From Kitasatospora setae KM-6054 (lineage in GTDB: Bacteria; Actinomycetota; Actinomycetes; Streptomycetales; Streptomycetaceae): DNA of 64,000 nucleotides. The stretch is taken from contig NC_016109.1 in NCBI RefSeq assembly GCF_000269985.1, positions 8,025,001 to 8,089,000 of the forward strand, given 5' to 3'. Below are positions 9,301 through 18,074 of this stretch, in pieces. The notes under the pieces were generated by a model that saw nothing but the letters and a program-made list of their open reading frames with translations, made no database searches and was not told where the DNA came from. The first letter of the stretch is position 1, and every line of letters begins with the position of its first letter. The translations under genes and the position numbers were made by a program.

Positions 9301-12300
9301 CCGGTCGTCCTGCCGGAGGACGCCGAGGTCCGGGTCCGGATCGACGTCGCGGCGCCCGCCGAGGACGGGTCCCGCGCCCTGACCCTGCACACCCGCACCG
9401 GCGCGACCGGCCACTGGACCACCCACGCCACCGCCGTCCTGCTGCCCGCCGCCGCCGAACCGGCACCCGCCCCGGCCGCCTGGCCGCCGGCCGGCGCCGA
9501 ACCGCTCGACGTGGCGGAGCTCTACGCGCGGCTGCGCGACGCCGGACTGCCGTACGGCCCGGCCTTCCGCGGGGTCCGGGCGCTGTGGCGCGGCGCCGAC
9601 GGCGCCGTCTTCGCCGAGGTCGCGCTCCCCGGCACCGCGCCGGACGGCTTCGTCCTGCACCCCGCGCTGCTCGACGCCTGCCTCCACCCGGTGGCGCTCG
9701 GCGGCTTCCTCACCGGGCCGCAGGACCGGCCCTCGCTGCCCTTCGAATGGACCGGCGTGCGCGTGCACGCGCACGGCGCCGACACCGTCCGGGTGGCCGT
9801 CACCGCGGCCGGGCCCGACGCCGTCCGGCTCGACCTGGCCGACCCCGCCGGCGCGCCGGTCGCCACCGTGGACACCCTCGTGCTGCGCCCGCTGACCGAC
9901 GGCCTCCTGCGCCGGGCGGACAACCGCGACCTGCTGAGCCCGCGCTGGGTGCCGCGCGCCCTGCCCGGCACCGCCGAGGCCGAGTTCGCGGTGCCCGACC
10001 CGGGCCTCGCCGCGCTGCTGAAGCGCGCGCCCGGCACGGACGCCGCGCCGTTCGTCCTCGTCCCGGCACCGACCGGCGAGCCGGCCGCCGCCGTGACCCG
10101 CGCGCTCGCCACCGTGCAGGAGTGGCTCGCGGACGAGGGGGCCGCGGCCGCGACCCTCGTGGTGGTCACCCGCCGGGTGCGCGAGGACGTCGCCGAGGCC
10201 GCCGTGGCCGGCCTGGTGCGCTCCGCCCAGGTCGAACACCCCGACCGCTTCCTGCTGCTCGACCTGGCCGACGGCACCGACGCGACGCTCGCCGCCGTCC
10301 CCGCCGCGCTGGCCGCCGGCGAGCCGCAGATCGCGCTGGCCGACGGCACCGCCACGGTGCTCCGGCTGGAACGCGCCGAACCGGCCCCGGAACCGGCCCC
10401 GGAACCGGCCGCGGGCCGGGCCGCGGAGCCCGGCCGGGTCCTGATCACCGGGGCCTTCGGCACCCTCGGGCGGCTCGTCGCCCGCCACCTGGTCGACGCG
10501 CACGGGGTCCGCGACCTGGTGCTCGTCGGCCGGCGCGGAGCCGAGACCCCCGGCGCGGCCGAGCTCGCCGACGCGCTCACCGCCGCCGGCGCGACGGTCG
10601 CCACGGCGGCCTGCGACGTCGGCGACCGGGCCGCGCTGGCCCGGCTGGTCGAGGGCGCGGGCTTCACCACCGTCGTCCACGCCGCGGGCGTCCTGGACGA
10701 CGTCCTGGTCACCGAACTGACGCCGGAGCGCCTCACCCGCGTGCTGGCACCGAAGCTCGACGCGGCCCGGCACCTGCACGACCTCCTGCCCGAGGCGCGG
10801 CTGGTGTTCTTCTCCTCGGCGGCCGGGCTGCTCGGCGGCTTCGGACAGGCCAACTACGCCGCGGCCAACGCCGGACTCGACGCGCTGACCCGGCTGCGGC
10901 ACGCCCGGGGCCTGCCGGGAGTCTCGCTGGCCTGGGGCCTGTGGGAGGCCGACAGCACCATGACCGAGGGGGTCGACCGCGACGGCTTCGGCCGCTCCGG
11001 CTTCCTCGCGCTGCCCGACCGGGCCGGCCTCGCCGCCCTGGACGCCGCCCTCGGCTCGCCCGAGCCGGTCCTCGCCCCCATGCGGATCGACCCGGCCGCC
11101 CTGCGCGCGCTGGGCGACGGGGTGCCCGTCGCGCTGCGCGCCCTGGTCGGCGCACCGGCCCGCCGCACCGCCGCCGGCGGCGGCCCGGCCGTCGACCCCG
11201 GGCTCGCCGGCCGGCTCGACGGCCGGACCCCGGCCGACCGGCGGCGGATCCTGCTCGACCTGGTGGCCGGGCACGCCGCCGCCGTCCTCGGGCACAGCTC
11301 GCCGGACCTCGTGGACCCCGACCGGGCCTTCAAGGAGGTCGGCTTCGGCTCGGTCAGCGCCGTCGAACTGCGCAACCGCCTCTCCGCCGCCACCGGCCTG
11401 CGGCTGCCCGCGACCGTGGTCTTCAGCCACCCCAGCCCGGCCGCGCTGGCCCGCCACCTGGACGACCTGCTCGCCGGCTCCCGGACGGCGGCGACCGCCG
11501 CGACCCCCGCCCCGCGAACCGACGCCGACGACCCCGTCGTCCTCGTCGGCATCGGCTGCCGGCTGCCCGGCGGGATCCGCACCCCGGACGACCTCTGGGA
11601 ACTGCTGCGCGCCGAACGCGACGGCGTCGGGACCTTCCCCGAGGACCGCGGCTGGCCGCTCGACCGGCTCGACGGCCCCAACCCGGTCAGCTACGCCCGG
11701 CACGGCGGCTTCGTCGCCGGCGCCACCACCTTCGACGCGGCCTTCTTCGGCGTCTCGCCGCGCGAGGCCGCCGCGATGGACCCGCAGCAGCGCCTCCTGC
11801 TGGAGACCGTCTGGGAGGCGTGCGAGGACGCCGGGATCGACCCCGCCACGCTGCGCGGCACCCGGACCGGCGTCTTCGTCGGCTCCATGTACCAGGACTA
11901 CGGCCGGCTCCTGGACACCGCGGCCGAGGGCTTCCTCGCCCCCGGCGTCGGCGGCGGCGTGCTGTCCGGCCGGGTCGCCTACACCTACGGCCTGGAAGGC
12001 CCGACCGTCACCGTCGACACCGCCTGCTCCTCCTCCCTGGTGGCCCTGCACCTCGCCGCCCAGTCCGTCCGGGCGGGGGAGTGCGACCTCGCGCTGGCCG
12101 GAGGCGTCACGGTGCTCTCGACGCCGATGGCGTTCGTCGAGTTCAGCCACCAGCGCGGACTCGCCGCCGACGGCCGGTGCAAGCCGTTCGCCGCCGGGGC
12201 CGACGGCACCGTGCTCGGCGAGGGCGCCGGCGTGGTGCTCGTCGAGCGCCTCTCCCGGGCCCGCGCCCGGGGCCACCAGGTGCTGGCGGTGCTGCGGGCC

Positions 12301-15300
12301 GGCGCGATGAACTCCGACGGCGCGAGCAACGGCCTCACCGCGCCCAACGGCCGCGCCCAGGAGCAGGTGATGCGGGCGGCGCTCGCCGCCGGCGGCCTGC
12401 GCCCCGCCGACGTGGACGCCGTCGAGGCGCACGGCACCGGCACCGCGCTCGGCGACCCGATCGAGGCCCAGGCGGTGCTGGCGGTCTACGGCCAGGACCG
12501 CCCGTCGCCGCTCTGGCTCGGCTCGCTCAAGTCCAACCTGGGGCACGTGCAGGCCGCGTCCGGCATCGCGGGCGTCATCAAGGCCGTGCTGTCCATCCGG
12601 CACGGGCTGCTGCCGCGCAGCCTGCACCTCGACGAGCCGTCGCCGCACGTCGACTGGAGCGCCGGGAACGTCGCCCTGCTGAGCTCGGCACAGCCCTGGC
12701 CCGAGCGCTCCGGCCCGCGCCGGATGGGCGTGTCCTCGTTCGGGATCAGCGGGACCAACGTCCACGTGGTGCTCGAACAGGCACCGCCGGAGCCCGCCGC
12801 CGAGGCGGTCGGGCCCGACCTCGACGGCGTGCCGTGGCTGCTGTCGGCGCGCTCCGAGGCGGCGCTGTCGGCCCAGGCCGCCCGCCTGCTGGCGGCGGAC
12901 ACCGCCGACCGGTCCGCCGTCGCCCGCGCCCTGGCCACCACCCGCTCCGCCCACCGCTACCGGGCGGCGGTGACCGGCGCGGACGAGCCGGCCCTGCGCA
13001 CGGCCCTGACCGCCCTGGCCGCCGGCCGGACCGACCCGGGCCTCCGGCGCGCCACCGCCGGCCGGCCCCGGCTCGCCCTGCTGTTCACCGGGCAGGGCAG
13101 CCAGCTCCCGGGCATGGGAAGGGGACTGTACGAGACCTTCCCGGTGTACGCGCGGGCCTTCGACGAGGTCTGCGACCACTTCGACCTGGGCACTCCGCTG
13201 CGGGAGGCGGTGTTCGGCGAGGCGGGGCCGCTCGACCGCACCGAGTACACCCAGGCGGCGCTGTTCGCCCTCCAGGTGGCCCAGGCCGCGCTGCTGTCCT
13301 CCTGGGGCGTGACGCCCGACTACCTGATCGGCCACTCCGTCGGCGAGCTGTCCGCCGCCTGCGTGTCCGGCCTGATCCCGCTCGACCGGGCGGCCGCGCT
13401 GGTGGCCGCCCGGGGCCGGGTGCTCGGATCCCTCCCGCCGGGCGGCGCGATGGTGTCGGTCCGGGCGTCCGAGGAGGAGGTGCTCGCCCTGCTCGACGGC
13501 CGGGCGGACCGGGTGGCGGTCGCCGCCGTCAACGGACCGGCGGCCGTGGTGCTCTCCGGGGAGGACCAGGCCGTGACGGCGGTCGCCGCGGAGCTCGCGG
13601 CGCGCGGGCACCGCACCCGCCGCCTGAACGTGGGCACCGCCTTCCACTCGCCGCTGGTGGAGCCGGCGCTCGCCGGGTTCCGCGAGGCCGCCGAGGCGGT
13701 GCGCTTCGGGACGGCCCGGATCCCGGTCGTCTCCACCGTCCGCACCGACGCCCCCATGGACAGCGCCGACTACTGGGTGGACCAGCTGCGCGGAACGGTC
13801 CGCTTCGCCGACGCCGTCGGCCGGGCCCACCGGGACGGGGCCACCGCGTTCCTGGAGGCCGGCCCCGACGCGGTGCTCGCCCCGGCCGCCGCGGCCTGCC
13901 TGCCGGACCTCCCGGTCCGCCCGGTCGCCCTGCTGCGCCGGGACCGGGCGGACGTCCGCGCCGCCACCGAGGCGCTGGCGGCCCTGCACACCCACGGGGT
14001 GCCCGTGGACTGGGCGGCCGTCCACGAGGGCCGGCCGCTGCGCCGGGTGCCGCTGCCGCGGTACGCGTTCCGCAGCCGGCACTACTGGCCCACGCCGGCC
14101 GTGCCCGCGCCGGCCGCGCCCACGCCGGCCGCGCCCGCGCCCGTGGTGCCCGCGCCGGACAGCGCGCTCGCCCCGCTCTGGTCGGCCCTGGAGAACGAGG
14201 ACGTCACTGCGGCGCTGGCGCTGCTCGACCTCAAGGGCGACGAGCCGCCCGCCCTGATCCTCGCGGCGCTCGGCCGGCTGCGCTCCGGCGTGCCGCTCCC
14301 GGTCGTGCAGGCGGCCCGGTGGCGGCGCGTCCCGGACGCCGGGGCCCCGGCCCTCGACCGGGACGTGCTGCTGCTGGCCCCGCCCGGCGGCGACGACGAC
14401 CTGGCCGACGCGCTCGCCGGGGCCCTGGCCCGGCACGGCGCGCGCGTCCGTACGGGCGGCGGCGAACGGCCGGACCTGGTCGTCGCGCTGCCCGGGGCCG
14501 AACCGGTCGCGGCGCCCGGCGTCCCGCGCTGGGTCCTCGGCGCGGACGGCGCCGGCCGGGCCGGCGACCACCTGGTGATCCTGCCGTCGGTGGTCGACGC
14601 CCGGGCGCGCTCCCGGCTCTGCGCGGTGATCGCCGAGGGGTACCCCGAGGCCCGGATCGAGGCCGACGGGGTGTCCGTGCGCGCCTACGAGACGGTGGAG
14701 CCGGCCGAGCGGTGGCGGCCGGACGGCGACGTCCTGCTGGCCGGCCTCCCGGACGGGCTCGCCGAGGCGCTGGCCGAGGCCGTACGCCGTTCCGGCGCCC
14801 GCTGCCTGGTGGCCGGGGACGCCCCCTGCCCGCCCGGCGCCGTCCGGCTCGCCGAGGCGGAGGGCGCGGTGGCGCTCGCGGCGGCGATCGTCGGAGCCGG
14901 GGCCGAACCGGGGTTCGCCGGGAAGGACGCGGCGGACGGGACGGTACCGCTGGTCGCCGTCGTGTCGGTGGGTGAGCGGGTGGCGGAGCCGCCGGTCGGG
15001 ATCCGCGCCCTCGGGCGCACCGCGGTCTCGGTGGCGGTCGCCGCCGGGCTGGACCCGCGGGCGGCGGCGGCCGGGCTGTTCCGGGCGGTGGCGGCGGGCG
15101 AACCGGCGGTCCGCCTCGTCGACGTGGACGCGCCTGCGGGGGCGACGCCTCCGCCAGCCGCCGCCGGTCCCGGGGCGGCGGAGGCCGGGGCCGCCGCGGT
15201 CGAGGCCGCCGGGCCGGACACCACCGCCGGGCCGGACACCGCCGCCGCTCCCGCCGCCGTCGCCGGACCGGCGGCCGCTCCCGCCGGGGGGACGGCGCAG

Positions 15301-15624
15301 GACGCCCCCGAGCCGGGCCCCGGCCAGGAGGCCGAACTCCGGCTGGCCCTGGCCGCGTTGCCGCGCGACCAGTGGCGGGACGCCGTCCTGGGCGGGGTCC
15401 GCGGACTGGTGGCCGCGGTGCTGGGGCACGAATCCGCCGACGAGGTGGGCGTCGAGGACGAGTTCTTCGACCTCGGCCTCACCTCCGTGACGGCGATCGA
15501 GCTGCGCGACCACCTCGTGGCCCTGACCGGCCTCGACTGGCCTGCCGACGTGCTGTACGAGCACCCGACGCCGCAGGTGCTGGCGGACCTCGTCATCGAC
15601 CGGCTGGCCGCCGGGACGGACTGA
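6388..15624 (+). CDS. Type I modular polyketide synthase, two cis-AT modules, last module with degenerate KR, no thioesterase
   Basis: 3078 residues. Start is the ATG in the ATGA overlap with the upstream PKS. An N-terminal coiled-coil docking segment (1-32) matches the class that pairs with the acidic tail of the preceding protein. Module A: KS (34-458, Cys192), AT (about 547-850, GHSQG Ser636, YASH 736-739, hence predicted methylmalonyl-CoA), DH (H935 in HxxxGxxxxP, D1096), KR (GAFGTLG 1355-1361, LDD 1436-1438 so B-type, Tyr1490), ACP (Ser1655). Module B: KS (about 1715-2140, Cys1880), AT (GHSVG Ser2317, TAFH 2417-2420, predicted malonyl-CoA), a KR-like region (about 2570-2920) without a recognisable nucleotide-binding motif or Tyr, ACP (Ser3033). 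No TE or reductase follows, so chain release needs another enzyme. A bidirectional terminator lies just downstream. Confidence 0.95.
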   Translation: MTTDDKLREYLRRVTAELQSTKRRLRDLQDRSAEPIAIVGMACRYPGGVASPDDLWNLVAEGRDGISRFPANRGWDLDALYHPDPDHPGTTTVLRGGFLHDAAEFDAGFFGISPLEAHYTDPQQRLILQASWEAVERAGLDPTALRESRTGVYTGVMHHDYPGAQGAGSVVSGRVAYQLGLRGPAVTVDTACSSSLVALHLAVKALRRGECDMALVGGATVLATPAAFVEFSRQRGLAPDGRCKPFAAAADGTAWSEGVGVLLVERLSAALEAGRPVLAVVRGSAVNQDGASNGLTAPNGPAQQRVIREALVDAGLAPAQVDAVEAHGTGTPLGDPVEAQAVIAAYGGERPEPLRLGSIKSNLGHTQAAAGVAGIIKMVMAMRHGVLPRTLHLDEPTPYVDWSAGAVEPLVQDAAWPPGPEPRRAAVSSFGVSGTNAHVILEEPPAPADRDEPAQDAPGPWAWALSGRSAGGLRAQAAALAGYLAARPAPREADLALSLATTRAAHEHRAVVHGADHAELTAALAELAAGRPSAAVVEGTVGPAGGVAFLFPGQGSQWRGMAVELLDTDEVFRARIAECAAALAPHVDFDLEAVLRGAGDLERVDVVQPALFAVMVALAEVWRSLGIRPAAVVGHSQGEIAAACVAGALTLEDAARVVALRSRALPALSGRGGMVSVALPADQVRERLGRWDGRLAVAAVNGTSSAVVSGDTDALDELLAACEAEEVRARRVDVDYASHCFHVEAVRDQVLEALAPVRPRAPEVPFFSSVEGRWIDGADAFDADYWYRNLREPVRFDEAVTALVRRGCTTLLEVSPHPVVTNGAQETVEALDADVAVVHTLRRDQGGRAQLLTALARLHVRGVRPDWPAVWPGARRVELPTTAFVTEPYWRADDDPAALGLDLVDHPVLRARLDGEQTVLTGRLSLTALPWLADHVVDGLVVLPGAALVELAARAGDEVDRAVVDQLTLLSPVVLPEDAEVRVRIDVAAPAEDGSRALTLHTRTGATGHWTTHATAVLLPAAAEPAPAPAAWPPAGAEPLDVAELYARLRDAGLPYGPAFRGVRALWRGADGAVFAEVALPGTAPDGFVLHPALLDACLHPVALGGFLTGPQDRPSLPFEWTGVRVHAHGADTVRVAVTAAGPDAVRLDLADPAGAPVATVDTLVLRPLTDGLLRRADNRDLLSPRWVPRALPGTAEAEFAVPDPGLAALLKRAPGTDAAPFVLVPAPTGEPAAAVTRALATVQEWLADEGAAAATLVVVTRRVREDVAEAAVAGLVRSAQVEHPDRFLLLDLADGTDATLAAVPAALAAGEPQIALADGTATVLRLERAEPAPEPAPEPAAGRAAEPGRVLITGAFGTLGRLVARHLVDAHGVRDLVLVGRRGAETPGAAELADALTAAGATVATAACDVGDRAALARLVEGAGFTTVVHAAGVLDDVLVTELTPERLTRVLAPKLDAARHLHDLLPEARLVFFSSAAGLLGGFGQANYAAANAGLDALTRLRHARGLPGVSLAWGLWEADSTMTEGVDRDGFGRSGFLALPDRAGLAALDAALGSPEPVLAPMRIDPAALRALGDGVPVALRALVGAPARRTAAGGGPAVDPGLAGRLDGRTPADRRRILLDLVAGHAAAVLGHSSPDLVDPDRAFKEVGFGSVSAVELRNRLSAATGLRLPATVVFSHPSPAALARHLDDLLAGSRTAATAATPAPRTDADDPVVLVGIGCRLPGGIRTPDDLWELLRAERDGVGTFPEDRGWPLDRLDGPNPVSYARHGGFVAGATTFDAAFFGVSPREAAAMDPQQRLLLETVWEACEDAGIDPATLRGTRTGVFVGSMYQDYGRLLDTAAEGFLAPGVGGGVLSGRVAYTYGLEGPTVTVDTACSSSLVALHLAAQSVRAGECDLALAGGVTVLSTPMAFVEFSHQRGLAADGRCKPFAAGADGTVLGEGAGVVLVERLSRARARGHQVLAVLRAGAMNSDGASNGLTAPNGRAQEQVMRAALAAGGLRPADVDAVEAHGTGTALGDPIEAQAVLAVYGQDRPSPLWLGSLKSNLGHVQAASGIAGVIKAVLSIRHGLLPRSLHLDEPSPHVDWSAGNVALLSSAQPWPERSGPRRMGVSSFGISGTNVHVVLEQAPPEPAAEAVGPDLDGVPWLLSARSEAALSAQAARLLAADTADRSAVARALATTRSAHRYRAAVTGADEPALRTALTALAAGRTDPGLRRATAGRPRLALLFTGQGSQLPGMGRGLYETFPVYARAFDEVCDHFDLGTPLREAVFGEAGPLDRTEYTQAALFALQVAQAALLSSWGVTPDYLIGHSVGELSAACVSGLIPLDRAAALVAARGRVLGSLPPGGAMVSVRASEEEVLALLDGRADRVAVAAVNGPAAVVLSGEDQAVTAVAAELAARGHRTRRLNVGTAFHSPLVEPALAGFREAAEAVRFGTARIPVVSTVRTDAPMDSADYWVDQLRGTVRFADAVGRAHRDGATAFLEAGPDAVLAPAAAACLPDLPVRPVALLRRDRADVRAATEALAALHTHGVPVDWAAVHEGRPLRRVPLPRYAFRSRHYWPTPAVPAPAAPTPAAPAPVVPAPDSALAPLWSALENEDVTAALALLDLKGDEPPALILAALGRLRSGVPLPVVQAARWRRVPDAGAPALDRDVLLLAPPGGDDDLADALAGALARHGARVRTGGGERPDLVVALPGAEPVAAPGVPRWVLGADGAGRAGDHLVILPSVVDARARSRLCAVIAEGYPEARIEADGVSVRAYETVEPAERWRPDGDVLLAGLPDGLAEALAEAVRRSGARCLVAGDAPCPPGAVRLAEAEGAVALAAAIVGAGAEPGFAGKDAADGTVPLVAVVSVGERVAEPPVGIRALGRTAVSVAVAAGLDPRAAAAGLFRAVAAGEPAVRLVDVDAPAGATPPPAAAGPGAAEAGAAAVEAAGPDTTAGPDTAAAPAAVAGPAAAPAGGTAQDAPEPGPGQEAELRLALAALPRDQWRDAVLGGVRGLVAAVLGHESADEVGVEDEFFDLGLTSVTAIELRDHLVALTGLDWPADVLYEHPTPQVLADLVIDRLAAGTD

Positions 15625-15746
15625 TCCGCGAGGCCCCGCCGGCCCGCCCGGTTCCCGCCCCGCCCGGGGCGGGCACCGGGCGGGCGGCGTTCCGGGCCCG
15701 GGACGGGCGTGGCACCGGAGCGGGTCCGGCGGACCGTCCGGGCACG

Positions 15747-15797
15747 CGCGAAGGCCGATCGCGGCGGCCCCCCGGGCACGTGCGATCGGCCTTCGCG
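15747..15797. terminator. Bidirectional hairpin terminator between PKS and P450 genes
   Basis: A perfect 16-bp inverted repeat (15747-15762 with 15782-15797, arm CGCGAAGGCCGATCGC) with a 19-nt loop sits in the gap between convergent genes. It lacks a clear T-run, as is usual for streptomycetes. Confidence 0.8.
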
Positions 15798-15819
15798 GCC
15801 CGGACGCCCGGGCGGTGGG

Positions 15820-16998
15820 TCAGGAGACGGCGGTCTTCGACGGCGTCAGGACGACGTCGAGGGAGACGACGTAGTCCTTCATCTGCTCCAGCGTCCGCAC
15901 CGGCCGGTCCGGGTCGGCGGCGAGGTCGGAGAACGTGGCGACCAGGCGCTCCAGGACGACCCGCCCCAGCACGCGCACCAGGGGCAGGCCGAGGCAGATG
16001 TACATGCCCTGCCCGAAGGTCAGGTGGGGGTTGGGCGAGCGCCTGATGTCGAACCGGTCGGCCTGGGGGAAGTGCTTCTCGTCGAAGTTGGCCGACGAGT
16101 CCCAGACCACCACGTACTGGTCGGCCTTGATCTCCTGACCGCCCAGGACGGTGTCGTGCCGGGCCGTGCGCCAGAGGTTGAACCACGAGAAGTCGAACCG
16201 CAGGATCTCCTCGATGGCCCCGGGGATCAGGGAGGGGTCGCGGCGCAGGGTCTGGAAGAGCTCCGGGTCCCGGCAGAAGCGCTGGAAGGTGTAGGCCAGC
16301 AGCAGGGAGAGGGGCGCGTTGCCGGCCGTCGCCAGGTCGAGGCACATGTGGATGATCTTTTCCTCGGCGAGCCGGTCGTCCTTGCGCCGGGCCGCGAGCA
16401 GCGCGCTCATGAGGTCGTCGCGCGGGTCGAGCTTCCGTTCGTCGAGCTGCTCCCGGAACAGGTCGACCACGTCGGCGTGGTCAGGGGAGCGGACTCCGAT
16501 GAGCTGGCCGAACATCTGGTCGGACCACTCCCGGAAGAGGTTCACGCCGGGGATCCGCAGGCCGAACATCTGCCCGACGACGCGCTCCATGATCGGGTAG
16601 CCGAGCTCGCCGAGCACCTCCAGCCGGCCGGATTCCCGGGCGGGCGCGAGGAGCGCGTCGACCATGGCCGCGAACTCCGGCGCCAGGCCCTCGATGTTGC
16701 CGGGCTGGAACGACCGGGCCACGAACCCCCGCAGGAAGCGGTGGTCCGGTATGTCGGCCCGGCCGAAGGAGAACGGCAGGCCCAGGTGGGTCTTGTTGGA
16801 CACCGAGAACTCTTCGGGGTTCTTGAGCACGTACTGCACGTCCTCGTACCGGAAGACCTCCCACAGGTTGTATTCCGGGCGGAACCGCAGGGGCTGGTTC
16901 TTCTGCATGTGCTGGAACCAGGCGATCCGCGCGTCGATGTCGTCGCTCAGGTCGGGGAACAGGAGCTCCCTGGTCGGTTTCGCTGGCGTACTCGTCAT
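15820..16998 (-). CDS. Cytochrome P450 with atypical I-helix and haem-loop motifs
   Basis: 392 residues, full length for a bacterial class I P450. The ExxR motif (E264-R267) is present, and the haem-ligand loop reads FGQGMYICLG with Cys335. Two normally conserved features are altered. The I-helix [AG]Gx[DE]T reads AGNAP (225-229), losing both the acid and the alcohol used for O2 activation, and the usual His/Arg in the haem loop is Tyr. Known P450s lacking the acid-alcohol pair often use substrate-assisted proton delivery or catalyse non-hydroxylation chemistry, so assigning a simple hydroxylase would be unsafe. It is the third gene of a minus-strand set after the FAD oxidase and the cucumopine-synthase-like gene (48-bp gap), so it probably acts late in tailoring. 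No ferredoxin gene is adjacent. Confidence 0.93.
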   Translation of the reverse strand: MTSTPAKPTRELLFPDLSDDIDARIAWFQHMQKNQPLRFRPEYNLWEVFRYEDVQYVLKNPEEFSVSNKTHLGLPFSFGRADIPDHRFLRGFVARSFQPGNIEGLAPEFAAMVDALLAPARESGRLEVLGELGYPIMERVVGQMFGLRIPGVNLFREWSDQMFGQLIGVRSPDHADVVDLFREQLDERKLDPRDDLMSALLAARRKDDRLAEEKIIHMCLDLATAGNAPLSLLLAYTFQRFCRDPELFQTLRRDPSLIPGAIEEILRFDFSWFNLWRTARHDTVLGGQEIKADQYVVVWDSSANFDEKHFPQADRFDIRRSPNPHLTFGQGMYICLGLPLVRVLGRVVLERLVATFSDLAADPDRPVRTLEQMKDYVVSLDVVLTPSKTAVS

Positions 16999-17046
16999 TC
17001 CTTCACCCTTTCTGGCCGGCCGTGCGTTCCGTCGGTCCGACCGTCG

Positions 17047-18000
17047 TCAGAGGCGTTCCACCGTGAGCCAGACGGGCTCCTTGGAACTGAACGTGCTCTC
17101 CCACACGGCCTTGCCGACCTCGGCGAGCCGGTCCGCGTGGCTGTCGACCACCTTGCCGAGGACGGGACTGCTGAGCGTCTCCGTGGTCGGCCCGTACTGG
17201 ACGATGACCTTGTTGCCGGTCGCCTGGCTGAACCTCAGCCGGCCGACCGGCGCGTCGCAGATCCGCTCGCGCACCGGCGTCGGCGCCACGCTCACCAGGG
17301 GGGCCCAGGCGTACATGGACTCGCCGCTGACCACCGCGTGGTCCTGCAGCACCGTGAACGGCAGGGCCTTGAGGACGTCCGTGGCGAGCTGCGGGTTGAG
17401 GTCGGCGTAGATCTCGGCGTCGACCTGCACCCCGAGCGGCTGCCAGGTGAGCCGGACCGGGATCCGCTGGGACGGGTCCCCGAGGGAGTCCACCGAGTCC
17501 ACCGAGGGGGAGGCCGCCGCGGCCTCCGCGGCCTGCGCCGCCACCTCCTCGGCGGCGTAGCGGTAGCGCTCGCCGCCCAGGTCCCACGGGAAGTAGTGGT
17601 GCGACCAGGCGGTGAGCCGGTTGACGTACTCGGTGAACGTGGTCAGCCGGTCCAGCAGCTCGGCGCGGCTCTCCGCGGGCTGCCCGACCCGCTGGGCGTA
17701 CTCCGCCAGGACCGGGAACCCGTTGTAGCCGAGGAAGGTGCTGTAGATCGGGTCCAGCGTGCGGAAGACCGTCAGCAGGTTCTCCACGGAGACGCTCTCG
17801 TCGGTCGCCAGCCTCGTCAGCTGGTAGAGGTTCATCGCGTAGTCGCGGACGATGCTGTTCGAGAAGTCCCAGGCGGTGAAGTACTGGCCGTACGACCCGG
17901 GCAGATCGGGAACGGTTCCCGTGCGTATCCGCCGGATCTCCGGCGGCTCCTCGGAGACGAAGCTCGCGATCAGCTCGCGGAGTTCTGGAAGTGCGGACAT
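17047..18000 (-). CDS. Cyclophilin/cucumopine-synthase-like protein, candidate Pictet-Spenglerase
   Basis: 317 residues. The start is fixed by a strong AGGAGG placed 6 nt before ATG; an in-frame extension upstream has no support. The N-terminal half (1-150) looks all-helical and contains aromatic clusters. The C-terminal part (about 170-317) alternates short beta-strands and ends in a Trp-Glu-Ser-Thr-Phe segment. This pattern recalls cucumopine synthase and the cyclophilin-like Pictet-Spenglerases reported for beta-carboline formation in streptonigrin and kitasetaline biosynthesis. Those enzymes condense an aromatic amino acid with a carbonyl compound. I assign the family from memory of overall pattern, not from an alignment. 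The neighbouring anthranilate synthase and phosphoribosyltransferase genes, which would raise tryptophan supply, and the amine oxidase and P450 in the same operon, fit such a role. Alternative: a conserved protein of unknown function. Confidence 0.6.
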   Translation of the reverse strand: MSALPELRELIASFVSEEPPEIRRIRTGTVPDLPGSYGQYFTAWDFSNSIVRDYAMNLYQLTRLATDESVSVENLLTVFRTLDPIYSTFLGYNGFPVLAEYAQRVGQPAESRAELLDRLTTFTEYVNRLTAWSHHYFPWDLGGERYRYAAEEVAAQAAEAAAASPSVDSVDSLGDPSQRIPVRLTWQPLGVQVDAEIYADLNPQLATDVLKALPFTVLQDHAVVSGESMYAWAPLVSVAPTPVRERICDAPVGRLRFSQATGNKVIVQYGPTTETLSSPVLGKVVDSHADRLAEVGKAVWESTFSSKEPVWLTVERL

Positions 18001-18074
18001 GTTTCCCCTCCTCTTGGGCCGCGGCGCTGCCGCGGTTCGACGGCTCCGGATCGACTCGGCGGTGCCGGGGGCGC

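Noticed and set aside
5947..15564. Very long open frame on the minus strand opposite the PKS genes
   Set aside because: It is the antisense shadow of high-GC coding sequence; its translation is low-complexity (Gly/Arg/Gln/Val) with no domains, while the plus strand encodes clear PKS domains.
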